In this document: positions 11,396 through 22,430 of the stretch, piece by piece
Layout of the letters: every line of letters begins with the position of its first letter
Numbering within the stretch: the stretch's first letter is position 1
Assembly (NCBI RefSeq): GCF_026745355.1
Contig: NC_079207.1
Span: forward strand, 35,875,430-35,939,429
Source: Beta vulgaris subsp. vulgaris
Lineage: Eukaryota; Streptophyta; Magnoliopsida; Caryophyllales; Amaranthaceae
Reading direction: 5' to 3'
Length of the DNA stretch: 64,000 nt
Translations under genes and position numbers: made by a program
The notes under the pieces: model-generated
The model's database searches: none
Seen by the model: the letters and a program-made list of their open reading frames with translations, nothing else
What the model was told of the DNA's origin: nothing

Positions 11396-11992
11396 ATAAA
11401 TATTACTTTTGGATTGTTAGGATTACTAAAATCAAGTTACAAGGATCAAGAATTAGACTACTAGAAATAATAATGAACAATCTTCTAGGCACGATTCGCT
11501 TTTCCAAAAGTAATATTCCGACCCTTACTTTGAGCACGGGTAACATGAAATTCACTCTCGAGATACAAGGAAGAAACAATGATGATCACGCTTACTATGA
11601 TAATCGTTAAATGAGAATAAGTGTATGAATGATTTTCATGTGATGAATAATGACTTTGTGCTTTTGAAATTGAGAGAGTTTCTCTTGTTTATTTCATAAA
11701 CTTATACAGAATAATGAATTAGAGTTCTTTTAAACACAAGAACATCCGGTATTATATGACAAATAACTATCACAAACCAACCGAAGAAACGCGAAACTAA
11801 CACAGTGAGCGATTGCTCATAATGGAGCGAGCGCTCCTCGCAGGAGTGAGGGCTCCTTGTGCACTTCCATCAGTTTTATTGTTCCATAAAATCTCTATCA
11901 ATCCTGATCGCTCGCTCTAACCTCGAGAGGACGCACGTTCATCAATGTAATATATATATATATATATATATAATATATATATAATATATATA

Positions 11993-12042
<50 letters not shown>

Positions 12043-12060
12043 GAACTCTATATCTCATGT
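11396..12060 (-). repeat. Probable leader/LTR remnant of the copia element, not delimited
   Basis: This stretch lies directly upstream of the copia gag and has no coding capacity. It includes a GC-richer block of repeated GAGCGAGCGCTCC-like words (11,815-11,940) inside otherwise AT-rich DNA. No canonical primer site complementary to initiator tRNA-Met was found, and TG..CA borders could not be fixed, so the LTR reading comes from position only. A TA microsatellite closes the region. Confidence 0.35.
11948..12038. repeat. TA dinucleotide microsatellite
   Basis: About 90 bp of almost pure alternating TA with a few AATA interruptions. No gene overlaps it. Confidence 0.95.
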
Positions 12061-12790
12061 TGATTCGAGTCATGACACCATAACCACTGCGACTCAAAAC
12101 AACGTTACATGAAACTAATACATCTAATACTCTAAATCTCCAACAATACGTCTCAATACCTGAAATTCATCAAAAACACAAAAACATGCCAAATAAGAGT
12201 AAAATAGCATAACTTAACAATATGATGCAATAATGAACCTAAATCCGAATCTAAATGCTCTAAAATGTAACATTAATGCACCTAACAATTATATATAAAT
12301 ATGACTTATCATGAAACAAGGATTGCTACCCAAAGGAGCTTAACACATGAGCAAGAAGAAATGAAGACCACACTAAACAAGTTCTTGAATAAGACACGTG
12401 GAGGAGAGAGAGAAAGTGAGTGTGTTTGAGTCTTTCTTTTTCATTACATCTAATTAATGTTTAATTAGAATTAATTAGTGTTTTATGAGAATTAACTAGG
12501 TTAATTACGATTATATGGCTTAATTAGGTTAATATAGACTTAATGACTAATGGAGTTGATAGTGCTTTAGTCATTAAGGGTAGTCAATGTACTTTTCAAA
12601 ACCTCCGTGGTAGCTAGAGCATTCTTGGAAATACGAAGACACTTTAAAATTGATACTTCTTTCATTCTTTTTGTTCTTATAATTTTCGTTTTTAGACCAT
12701 TTTTTTTAAAAAAAAATTCCTACTTAGACTATGTTCTTTTTGAAATGAAATTTGTTGAACAAAATTGAAATTGAACATAATAGAATTAAC
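12061..12790. other. Intergenic AT-rich DNA, no gene recognised
   Basis: No convincing reading frame, RNA gene or bounded repeat. The 12,655-12,690 part (TTCATTCTTTTTGTTC) resembles one end of a Stowaway/mariner-type element, but no matching end was found. Confidence 0.5.
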
Positions 12791-13270
12791 GGTTTTTTTC
12801 ACCATATACACCTAACAATTTTTTTTGACACTATATACTCTTTTGAGTTTTGAAATTCACCATATACCCTGCACTTTTTGAAAAATACATCACTTGCCCT
12901 TAATGACTAACAACGTTAACTTTCGATAGTTATTAATTCTTAATCTCCCCTCTTACCCTAATTAACTATCCTAAACACTAGCCCTACACCTAATGCTAAC
13001 CCCTAATATAATACCCTAACCACTCACCACCCCTCCCTCCACCCCACCCTTTCCCCCACCACCCTGAAGCCCTCCCCCCCTCCCCACCCTCGTAGCCCCC
13101 CTCCCTGCAGCCCTACAACCGCCCTCCCTACAACACTCCTCCTATTTTCCGCAGCACCCTTCCCTGCAACCTCGTTCTTGCCGCTTTACTACTGCCGTGA
13201 ATGTTCTCTCGCGTTCCACTGATTGGCCAAGAACCCGACAACCAAAGCACCACCAGCGAGAACCCCTCAG
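12791..13270. repeat. MULE-like terminal repeat followed by a C-rich block
   Basis: Bases 12,795-12,900 (CGGTTTTTTTCACCATATAC and a second CACCATATACCC copy) resemble the long terminal repeat of the foldback element at 14,185-14,701. No matching right end was identified. From about 12,945 to 13,170 the plus strand becomes pyrimidine-rich with many CCCT, CCACC and CCCTCC runs. From 13,170 to 13,270 the sequence is of normal composition but not recognised; it may be a captured gene fragment. Confidence 0.45.
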
Positions 13271-14165
<895 letters not shown>

Positions 14166-14184
14166 TGATGATTATGAAGATGAT

Positions 14185-14701
14185 GGAGTTTTCACCAGAT
14201 ACTTCTGAGTTTTACGAAATTCATGAGGTACCCTTGCGGTTTCAAAAATTCATCAGGTACCACTTAATTTTGCATATAATGTACCAGAGACCCTCAAGAA
14301 TTGATTGATGTTTATTCTGTTAACTTAAATGACCTGAAATCACTTGAACTCCAACCTAATTCGCCTATTAACCCACATTACGCCAAAAAGTCCTTTAGAG
14401 TGATATAAATGCTTTTTTTTTTCCCATGCGGTCAAGATAGTGTTACTGACGATCTAAATACCTATTAGAAAAACTTGTCTGCTTTTTAAAGACTTTATTG
14501 GGCATAATATGAAATATTAGGGGAATTAGGATAAGGGTCAACTAATTATGGATCATTTAAGTTAACATAATCAACACCAACAAGTTATTGACGATGTTTG
14601 ATATATTATATGCAAATTTAGAGGGTACCCAATAAATTTTTGACATTATAGGGGTTCCTAATGAATTTCATAAAAACTTATAAATATCTAGTGAAAAATC
14701 C
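14185..14701. mobile_element. MULE-like foldback MITE with long terminal inverted repeats
   Basis: The left arm starts GGAGTTTTCACCAGATA and the right arm, read inward, GGATTTTTCACTAGATA. The arms stay recognisably similar for roughly 190 bp, including shared GAAATTCAT, GGGTACC/GGTACC, TTTGCATATAAT and GTTAACTTAAATGA words. Long arms and a short unrelated centre fit a Mutator-type MITE. It sits at the edge of the microsatellite: TAATAATAATAAT resumes right of it, so a 9-bp duplication cannot be distinguished from the repeat. Confidence 0.7.
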
Positions 14702-15036
14702 GTAATAATAATAATACTCCAATAGGTATTCCTACTTTTTTTATGTAAAGGTGCATATGAAAACTTTATTTTCGATCTAAGAATATTCTCTTACTTTATC
14801 AAAAAGAAAAGGGCTACAATGATATGCATAAAATGATCGAAAATTATTAAAAGAGACGGTCTAATTTTAATACAAAATTAGACCTAGTCACTAAATGGAT
14901 AAAACTAGTCATCGAAATAAATTAACCTATTCAATATTGGGCTAATTCTCTTTTTAATATATTAAGCGTATCATTGCTTAATTTTAATTTATAAGTAAGC
15001 GGTCTCTTACAAGACAAACTATAAAATGATATTTAT
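14702..15036. other. Intergenic DNA with a possible short MITE
   Basis: No gene seen. A weak inverted pair, AAAAGAGACGGTC near 14,849 and the inverse of TGTAAGAGACCG near 15,010, could mark a small foldback element of about 165 bp. The match is too short for a firm call. Confidence 0.35.
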
Positions 15037-15310
15037 GTCCTCCCTTGTTTTAAAGATCTTGTTATAGACTATAATAACATAAATAAAGGTAAGAAAGAGA
15101 GATAATGTGCAAATGGGTCAATTTTATTAATTTAAATAGGAAGGGAAATGTAATTTTTGGATAGCGTAAAATTATTAGAGTCCAATAAATAGGCTAAAAT
15201 AGTGTAGAAAGAGAAAAACACTACTAAATAATGAATTGAAAATAGGCCACAAACATCTTATGGAATACACTCAAAACATAAATTACGAAGATCCTTGGAA
15301 ATCGAGGGAG
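15037..15310. mobile_element. Short Stowaway-type MITE
   Basis: The left end has CCTCCCTTGTTTTAAAGATC and the right end, read inward, CTCCCTCGATTTCCAAGGAT; both resemble the Stowaway terminus. TA follows the right end at 15,311-15,312. The left end is diverged and its exact first base is uncertain. About 270 bp long and non-coding. Confidence 0.6.
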
Positions 15311-16146
15311 TATCCATCAAGATGTCCTGGGCACATGAGAAGCTCCTTGGCTTTCCAATTCCAGAGTAGGAAGAGCAATAAAAAGAAACTAAATTAGTAG
15401 AAGCTTAGAAAGGTTCAAAAAAGTTTAGAAAAATTTAGTTTATATATATTCGACAAAATAAGGTAAAGAGAATGCACCAATAATATGCTTGGATAAAAAA
15501 GAAAGAAAAGTTTAAGATCACCTTTAGGAAGGTTCCATGAACCGTTTAACCACATTAAAGCTCTGCAAATTTCATACCTATGCCTCTTTTCCTTGTTGTT
15601 ACACTATTAACATATCCTACTTTGACCGATATATTTTAACTAATATACAAAAACAAATATTATTATGTAAAACATCATCATACTGGTCTCGATCATGTAT
15701 TTTAATATCTCTGGATTGTAAGAAACAAAGCTCATGAGACTCATCGGAGGATTTTTCCTTATTCCCCTCAAATTATTTCTCTTCATCTTACCTTAAAAAA
15801 AATATATTTTAAAAATAAAAACTTCTCATAATTTTTACAAACAAATACGAAAGATAAAAACATATGCATTAGTAAACATAAAACTCGAAAATAAAACACT
15901 AATCAAAAGACTGAACAAGTATTTGGGTTTTGTTTCTCAAATGGCATTTTTATAAAAAAAAATTGTCAATTATATCTAGTTGTAATTTGTTTCAAAATAA
16001 ATTTTTTTAAAAATCACGATTAGATATCTAATCTCTACGACTAGATATTTGAAAAGCTCGAGGGAGCATTGGCATTCTTTACGAAAATATCACATAATTG
16101 ACAAATTTTGCCAATCTCGATGGTTTATGAATAGCCCTCACAACAT
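15311..16146. other. Intergenic AT-rich DNA, no gene recognised
   Basis: No supported gene. Bases 16,070-16,140 contain TACGAAAATATCAC and TTGCCAATCTCG, which recur at 16,485-16,545 on the other side of the next MITE. Confidence 0.5.
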
Positions 16147-16452
16147 GTTTGGTTAGTGGCACTAAATGGTGGTAATGATAATGTTTTTTAGTGTAAATTA
16201 GTGAACAAATCTCGATGTTAACATTCATGGTAATCAAACTTGGTGTCAAAACATGTGTTTTACTTCAAAATGTTTCTATTACCAGCCAATACCACCTTCC
16301 AAGTAGTAATGGATGGTAATGAACTTTTATGAAGAAAATAGATGTTTTGAGATAAATTAGCATTACCATGAATGTTGACATGAGAATAGCTTCACAAATT
16401 TGCACTAGAAATCATTACCATTACCACCAATTTAATACCACTAATCAAATGA
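16147..16452. mobile_element. Foldback MITE (Tourist/Harbinger-like by appearance)
   Basis: The left arm GTTTGGTTAGTGGCACTAAA and the right arm, read inward, CATTTGATTAGTGGTATTAA are inverted repeats that continue through GGTGGTAATGGTAATG. The 'TTTGGTTAG' style of terminus is common in Tourist-like MITEs. The interior has two further inverted stretches around CATGGTAAT. No 3-bp duplication could be fixed. Non-coding. Confidence 0.6.
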
Positions 16453-17514
16453 GCCTATTTGGTTCCCAGATTCGCATTTTTTTTACGAAAATATCACTTG
16501 ATTGACATATTTGCCATTCTCGGTGATGTATAAAATTCATTAGTCTACAATGCATTTCAAACCTGAGCACGATCGTAAAATTTAATCGACGTCTTCGAAG
16601 GTATGTTGTTGGATCAAGCAAATGGTGGTAGATGTGACCAAATTTCATATGATAAGAAACTAGACAGAGGAAAAAATTGGTTAGTATTGACGACTCCAAC
16701 CCATATAGTCAAATAGCTCAACACATCACGACACGTCTTACTAAATGGGTTGGATTAATATTAAAATTACAACATAAAGATGACACGCTTATACCCATTC
16801 AACACAATCACTACACAAATACGATATGACATGACGCATTTCTTAAATGAGTTGGTTTAGTGCTGAAGATTTCGAACCATTTAGCTCTACTTTGGATGTT
16901 TAGGGTGGAGTAAGACCTTGAGATTTCAAAAGCACAGGAGAAGAAAGGTTCAGAAGGCCCTAGTAAGCATCAAGGATGGTGTATGAGCACGATTCTGATA
17001 GACCTTGGGAAGCAATCAAAAACGAAACAGAATTTGACATATTGTGAATAATATTTAGAGAATGATTGGTTTGGATCATTAAACTTTGGAATCTAATAAA
17101 CCAAATGTGACCATTTCTTATCTTTCTTTCATTCAGTTTCCTTTTGATTCCATGAGCTCAACCAAAAGTTCAATTAAGACTTGTAATGATTAGAACTAAC
17201 AAACTTAATTCGCTAAATGTAAATAATAGATTGACTACATTATATTACACTTATTAACTCCATACATCAAACAAACACAATAGATAAAATTGAGCTTTTA
17301 CAGTATGATCTCAGTTCACTTCTATATACTTGGAATTGAAATGGAGAGATATAAGATACAGGACACCCCAAATGCTTATTCCCTATATGAAATACACACG
17401 TCACACCAATGCTGAAGAATAACTAAAAACAGAAAATAAATATAGTAGATCTTTTAATGTATACCAAATTGCCAAAGGGTTGCTTCAAAATTGACTCTGT
17501 GATAGCAAACTAAC
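16453..17514. other. Intergenic DNA and 3' flank of the PB1-domain gene
   Basis: No second gene is supported. The part nearest 17,514 (roughly 17,280-17,514) should include the 3' untranslated region of the minus-strand gene; no strong AATAAA signal was identified. Words such as CTAAATGGGTTGG and TAAATGAGTTGG (16,740-16,860) look like an unplaced dispersed repeat. Confidence 0.5.
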
Positions 17515-20295
17515 CTACAGAGGCTGAGAGCTCCGGATTTGTTGTTTGACATTTTCATTTTGAAGCTGAGAAGATCCATCCGGCAACACCATGGCAGGAC
17601 CTGACGTCACTCCTTGATATTGAGCAGCAAGAGCAGGTGGCAGGGGTTGAGTATAATATATTTGAGCATGAGCAGGATCAGTAAACTCATATGCATAACC
17701 ACCAGCACCACTAGCTGAACTTGGAGCAATCGATTGTGATGGGTGATGAATCTGGGAGTAACCCATGAATTGTTGTTGCTGGTGAGGCTGAGGCTGAGGC
17801 TGTGCCTGGGACTGCGGTTGTGAGTGAGGGGGTTGTTGCTGACTTGGAGGAACTTGAACAAGCTGTGGACCTGCTGCAGTTGCTGTTCTGTAGACACTTG
17901 GAGCCATTTCAGGCTTTGGAGGGGGGACATTTCTAGGTGGGTTGTAGGCTGGAGGTGCGGTGATTATGGTAGGGTTTGGGGGGGTTTGGGGACGAGTAGA
18001 AGGATTGGGAGTTGGGGCATCACCCAGATTTGGTGGCGGCTGCTGCTGGACAGGTAAGCTGTAACCTTGAGCTTGCCCAGCTGACACATAATACACAGGG
18101 TATTGATGAGGGTGATGGTGTGACTGCTGAGAAGGATATACAGAATAGTATGCTTGCATAGGCATTGCACCAGCAGATGGATGATGCATGAAATGTGCAC
18201 CAGCAGGAATATATTGCTGGGACTGTGGCTGTGTTTGTGCTTGCTGCTGCTGCTGGTGCTGCTGTTGGTGTTGCTGCTGCTGTTGGTGCTGCTGTTGGTG
18301 TTGCTGCTGCTGTTGGTGCTGCTGGTGCTGCTGCTGTTGTTGGTGCTGCTGGTGCTGCTGGTGCTGCTGCTGCTGTTGATGCTGCTGATGCTGCTGCTGC
18401 TGCTGTTGTTGGTGTTGCTGCTGTTGCTGGTGCTGCTGCTGCTGCTGCTGCTGGAACAACTGTTGTTGATGCTGTGACTGTTGCTGCTGGAGCATTTGCT
18501 GTTGCTGTTGTTCATATTGAGGAGGCAGTACATACCCAGTTTCTGAAACTTGTTGCATCTGAATGCGGGTGTTTGAATCAGCCATGTTTGTTTGAAGTCT
18601 ATTGCTTCCAGACGATAATTGACCACTTAAATCTTGATACATGAGTGGCTTTTGGCGAGACATTACATTCGAGAAACTATTATCACTGTGAAATCCCACA
18701 AAATGCAAATTCTCAGAAAGCAGACAACACATTCATCAATCAAAATTATCGATGTCAATCTTATTGGTTAAATACAATACTAAAATAAATCCATCCTGCA
18801 AATCTTCACATAAACTTAAAAGGAAGTAGACCACAATTGATAACCTAATTCACAAATCAGTTATCAGATACCACTTTAAAAAATTGGCCTATCAAAGCCT
18901 GGACCCAAATCAAAAAAAATTAAAACTCAAATCCACATCTCAGACATGATAATACAGCAGCATAAAACAAAAATGAAATCCTAAAACCTTAGCATACACT
19001 TAATCAAGGGATATCATAACTTTCAGCAATACAAACACACCATAATCAGAAAGCAATTGATTAGAGTACCTAGAAACAGAATCAGGAGAAAGCAATTCAG
19101 CACCACTTAAATGCTTCTGGGAGGCTTGTGAAGTCATCATCATAGGATGTCCCATTTGCTGCTGCTGCTGCTTTCTACCCCCATGGTCTGATCTCTCATC
19201 ATCCGAAAATACTCGATTTGCAAAGTCTCCACCACCACCACCACCACCGCCCACTATCGTTCCTCCCGCTGCAGAAACTCCAGACACCAAACCAGCAGGT
19301 ACTACAAAACCCTGATCGTCCACTCCTTGTTTCTGAACACTAACACCCATCTGAGCAAACTGCTCCTCAATCCCACCCATCATCCTCTGCTCCAAAACCC
19401 TACCCCCTTCCTCCACATGAACCCTAATCGGTGGCAAATTCGCTAAAGAAGGCGACGACGACGTCGAACCAAACGACGAGGTAGTCTCAATAATCGGCGA
19501 ATCCGGCACCGAATGGATATCCGGATTACTTTGACTCTGGACCCCCAATTTCCCCATCTTATTACTCTCAATCTCCTTAGAATTACAACTATTACTATTA
19601 TTACTATTATTATTGTTATTATTATTATGATTGGACTCCGAATTCGCAAAACTATTCCCCAAATTCCCATTCTCCTCCAAACCCAACAAACAATTAACCC
19701 CACTAGGATCCGAAAAGCCTCTCTGAAGCGCAGCAGCTCCATTCAAAGCATTCAAAAACCAATCTTCGGACCTATTGGACCCATCCAAAATAGACCCGAT
19801 CGAAGCCGCACCCTCAGGTTTAGACGGAAACAGAAACAACCGAATCCGCGATGATTTCCCGACGCTAGAGTTAGCGACCAAGCGATCATACTCATCAATC
19901 ATATTATCAAGATCTTCCTCAGTAGAAACAGTAATAAGTGAGTCGAGATCTTCGTTGGGGAGCTGATACTTCAAGGTGAAAGCGCGGCCGTTGAGGACGG
20001 TCTTGGACAGGCGAGAGTGGAGGTCGGAAAGAGTGGACGTACGCTCCACGACGACCATGCGAGTGTCACCGCCGACGTAGCAGAGGGACTTGTCGTGAGG
20101 ACGGGGGACTATGTGGCCACCGTAACTGCACATCAGGCGGAGTTTCGATGTGGTGGGTGGGAAAGGATCGTCGAAGTCAGTGGCGCGTGAACGAGGGGAT
20201 GAATCCAGGGAGTCGGGGTACGTTGTGGGTGGTGGTGGTGCGGTCGTGGTGGTGGTGGGTGGTGGTGGAGTGGTGGGTGGAGGTGGTGGGTCCAT
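17515..20295 (-). CDS. PB1-domain (octicosapeptide/Phox/Bem1p) protein with Gln/His-rich C-terminal half; two exons
   Basis: Exon 1 is 20295-19070 and exon 2 is 18685-17515 (stop TAG); joined they give 2,397 nt and 798 residues. The borders are GT (TCTAG^GTACTC) and AG (TTTCACAG^TGATAAT), and they rejoin a Ser codon in frame. Residues 51-158 form a PB1 domain: basic first strand KLRLMCSYGG and the acidic OPCA motif QLPNEDLDSLITVSTEEDLD, so it could bind other PB1 domains through either face. Residues 1-50 are Pro/Thr-rich, 224-233 Asn-rich, 349-356 poly-Gly, and about 468-558 almost pure Gln with spaced His. The C-terminus (YYTQPLPPALAAQYQ) is also typical of this plant family. It was chosen as the host gene because coding, splice sites and leader agree. 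Cellular role unknown; scaffold or signalling adaptor is inferred from the domain. Confidence 0.9.
18686..19069 (-). other. Single intron of the PB1-domain gene
   Basis: 384 bp, AT-rich, phase 2, with GTACTC donor and a pyrimidine-rich end leading to TTTCACAG. Reading through the donor would give a shorter alternative C-terminus ending ISLD at 19,000-19,069. Reading back from exon 2 would give an upstream Met at 18,732. Both are less likely than the spliced product, which restores the conserved SPDSVSS-type junction and SRQKP-MYQD stretch. Confidence 0.85.
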
Positions 20296-20835
20296 GGAGG
20301 GTAGGATTTTAGAGAGAGAGGGAGAAAAAAGGGTGGGGAAATAGGTTGATTGATGGAGTTTTATAATGTTTACAATAGTTTTAATCTACTGTGGAAACAA
20401 TTAACAATTATGGGGGAAAATGAATGGGTGAGTGTGTGTGTTTTTTTTTTAATAGTTTCAAGTATTTTATGATTGGGTGGGTGGGGCAGCGGGGAAAATA
20501 TCCGGTATTAAACCCAGAAACAGGGGGAAGTGAATTGAGGATTGCGGTTACGATAACGTAGAGGGTGGGTGAGTGGGGAAGAAGAGAAGTAGGGGGAGCT
20601 TTTGAGGTTTTGACAGCTACGAACAAACTGGCTTGGTTGGCTGGCTGTTGCAGTGCTGCGTCAAGGGCTCGTGACACTTGAAACCTTTGCTTTTCGTTTT
20701 TTTTTTCTTGGGGTGGTACGATGTTTGATGTATTTGTTGAAAATATAAAATGTTCATTATTTCTTTTTGAAATGTCCTTTTCAAAAAAAAAAAAAAAAAA
20801 AGACTAATTAAAGTAATATTGATCAGATTAGCAAT
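20296..20835 (-). promoter_or_regulatory. Promoter and leader of the PB1-domain gene
   Basis: On the minus strand a TATA-like ATTATAAAAC lies at about 20,359-20,369, some 65-75 bp upstream of the ATG. It is followed by a short CT-rich leader (TCTCTCTCTAAAATCC) next to the start context TCCATGGAC. Further upstream the plus strand is G-rich (GGGTGGGTGGGGCAGCGGGG near 20,474). A poly-A run at about 20,783-20,801 and then a MITE close the region, so only about 540 bp separate the start codon from transposon sequence. The minus-strand open frame at 20,677-20,408 lies in this promoter and is not called. Confidence 0.5.
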
Positions 20836-20952
20836 TACTCCATTCGTTTCTTTTTTACTTGTTACATTTTTTATATATGAATGTTTCTTTTTACTTGCTA
20901 TATTTTCTTATTTTGGGGTACTTGGCCTACCATAAAGTATTACTATTATATA

Positions 20953-22430
20953 ATGGTTGATGATATTGTTTCTAGAATTTCGAACCTAAAAATTATGGCA
21001 GAAGAAGGCATAATCGTGGCTCTAGATGACGTTACTGAGGACGATTTCATTGCGGAGATCAATCTTACCCTAGTAGGTAAAGTAATGACTGTAAGATCTT
21101 ATAACTTTGCAGCCTTGAATCGCACCATGAATCAGATATGGTCTCTCTCGAAAGGCTCCCTTTTTAGGGCTATTGAGAATGGGTTGTTTGTAGTGCAGTT
21201 TGCTAATGCGAGGGATAAGGCGAAAGTATTATCGGGTAGACCTTGGACTTTTGATCAAAACCTTGTGATGTTGAACGATATTGATGGTACACAGCAACCA
21301 TCGGGTATTGCGATGACGATGTTCCCGTTTTGGATTCGCTTGTATAACCTACCTTTGGGATGTCGATCGGAAAACACATTCGACTGGTGGTTGGTGGTGT
21401 GGGAGATGTGGTTGAAGTTGATTCGGACGGGGTAGTCTGGGATACTTCAGCGAGGTTTCGGGTCATTATTGATGTTTCGAAACCATTGCGGAGGATGCAA
21501 ACAATATCCACGAGCAAAGGTTCGGCTTTGATCGAAATTAAGTACGAAATACTCCTTACTTTTTGCTACGATTGTGGGGTTATTGCGTACATTGAAAGGG
21601 ATTGTTTGGCGAGCGATGAAGAGGAAAGATCGAATGAGAAACAATGGGGGTCCTGGCTTTGTGCCTCTCCGCGACGAGGTAGACAAAGGATTGAAGATGA
21701 AGCAATAAAATTCCTAAGATGTGCTCGTGTGCTGAGTTTTGCAAGCCCATGGAGGGAGTCAGGAAAGGAAACTATGAGCACTCCAACACCTTTTAATCGG
21801 GTGCACAATGGTGAGGGGACTGCTGGGTGTGTGATGATTGACAAGGATACTCAAGCGAAGGAGGTGGTTGTGGCCCCTCCTCTCACTTTTGATAACTCAT
21901 CCTTAGTAAATAATGGTGGGTTGAAGGACGGGTGTTTGCAATATGATGGCAGTGCAAATTTGAAGGAGGTGGCAGTGGCCCCTCCAGTTTGCCTTCATAA
22001 CTCATCGGTGGTTCCTATTGAGAAAGAACACAACATAGCATCGAGTGAATCAATCTTCGAGACCCCACCTCAAAGCAATGCCGAGGCCTATTCTCAAACT
22101 ATACAAAAGAATGATGTAAGTCCCACTTTCTTACAATTTAGTGTTGGTCGTATTTCACCTAAAAAAGTTCGAAGATTTAAAACCCACGCACTAAAGAAAG
22201 TCCAAGAATCTATTATTCCTATCCATGTTGAGGACTGCTGCTTAAACATGGAATTAAAGATTAATACAAGATTGAAAAGAAAGCAAGCAGATGAGATGTG
22301 TATTGATGATAATGTGGACATAAATAAGGGACTAAAAAAGAATAAAGAAAACCATGACATTAAGGATGGCAGTGTTGGAACACTTGTCGAGGCGGCGGTT
22401 GGCGAGGTCCAACCCCGCCCGACATTATGA
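20953..22430 (+). pseudogene. LINE ORF1 (DUF4283-type nucleic-acid-binding protein), frameshifted
   Basis: Translation from ATG 20,953 gives a DUF4283-type domain with landmarks LVGKVMTVRSYN, RDKAKVLSGRPWTF and FWIRLYNLPLG. A frame change around 21,355-21,370 moves the reading into the +1 frame that runs to 22,430. That frame holds a zinc-knuckle-like CYDCGVIAYIERDC in which the usual His is Tyr. The C-terminal 250 residues are low-complexity with two imperfect repeats around EVAVAPP. In this family ORF1 binds element RNA. It overlaps the start of ORF2 by a few bases. Confidence 0.8.

Noticed and set aside
18154..18644. Plus-strand frames rich in Leu, Ala, Cys and Trp
   Set aside because: Antisense of the Gln/His-coding repeat in exon 2 of the PB1-domain gene.
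18686..18732. Upstream Met at 18,732 as start of a separate Gln-rich gene
   Set aside because: A clean acceptor at 18,686 and matching phase with exon 1 make this part of one spliced gene.
20408..20677. 89-codon minus-strand frame upstream of the PB1-domain gene
   Set aside because: No recognisable domain and it lies in the promoter; a TATA-like box and leader lie between it and the gene.
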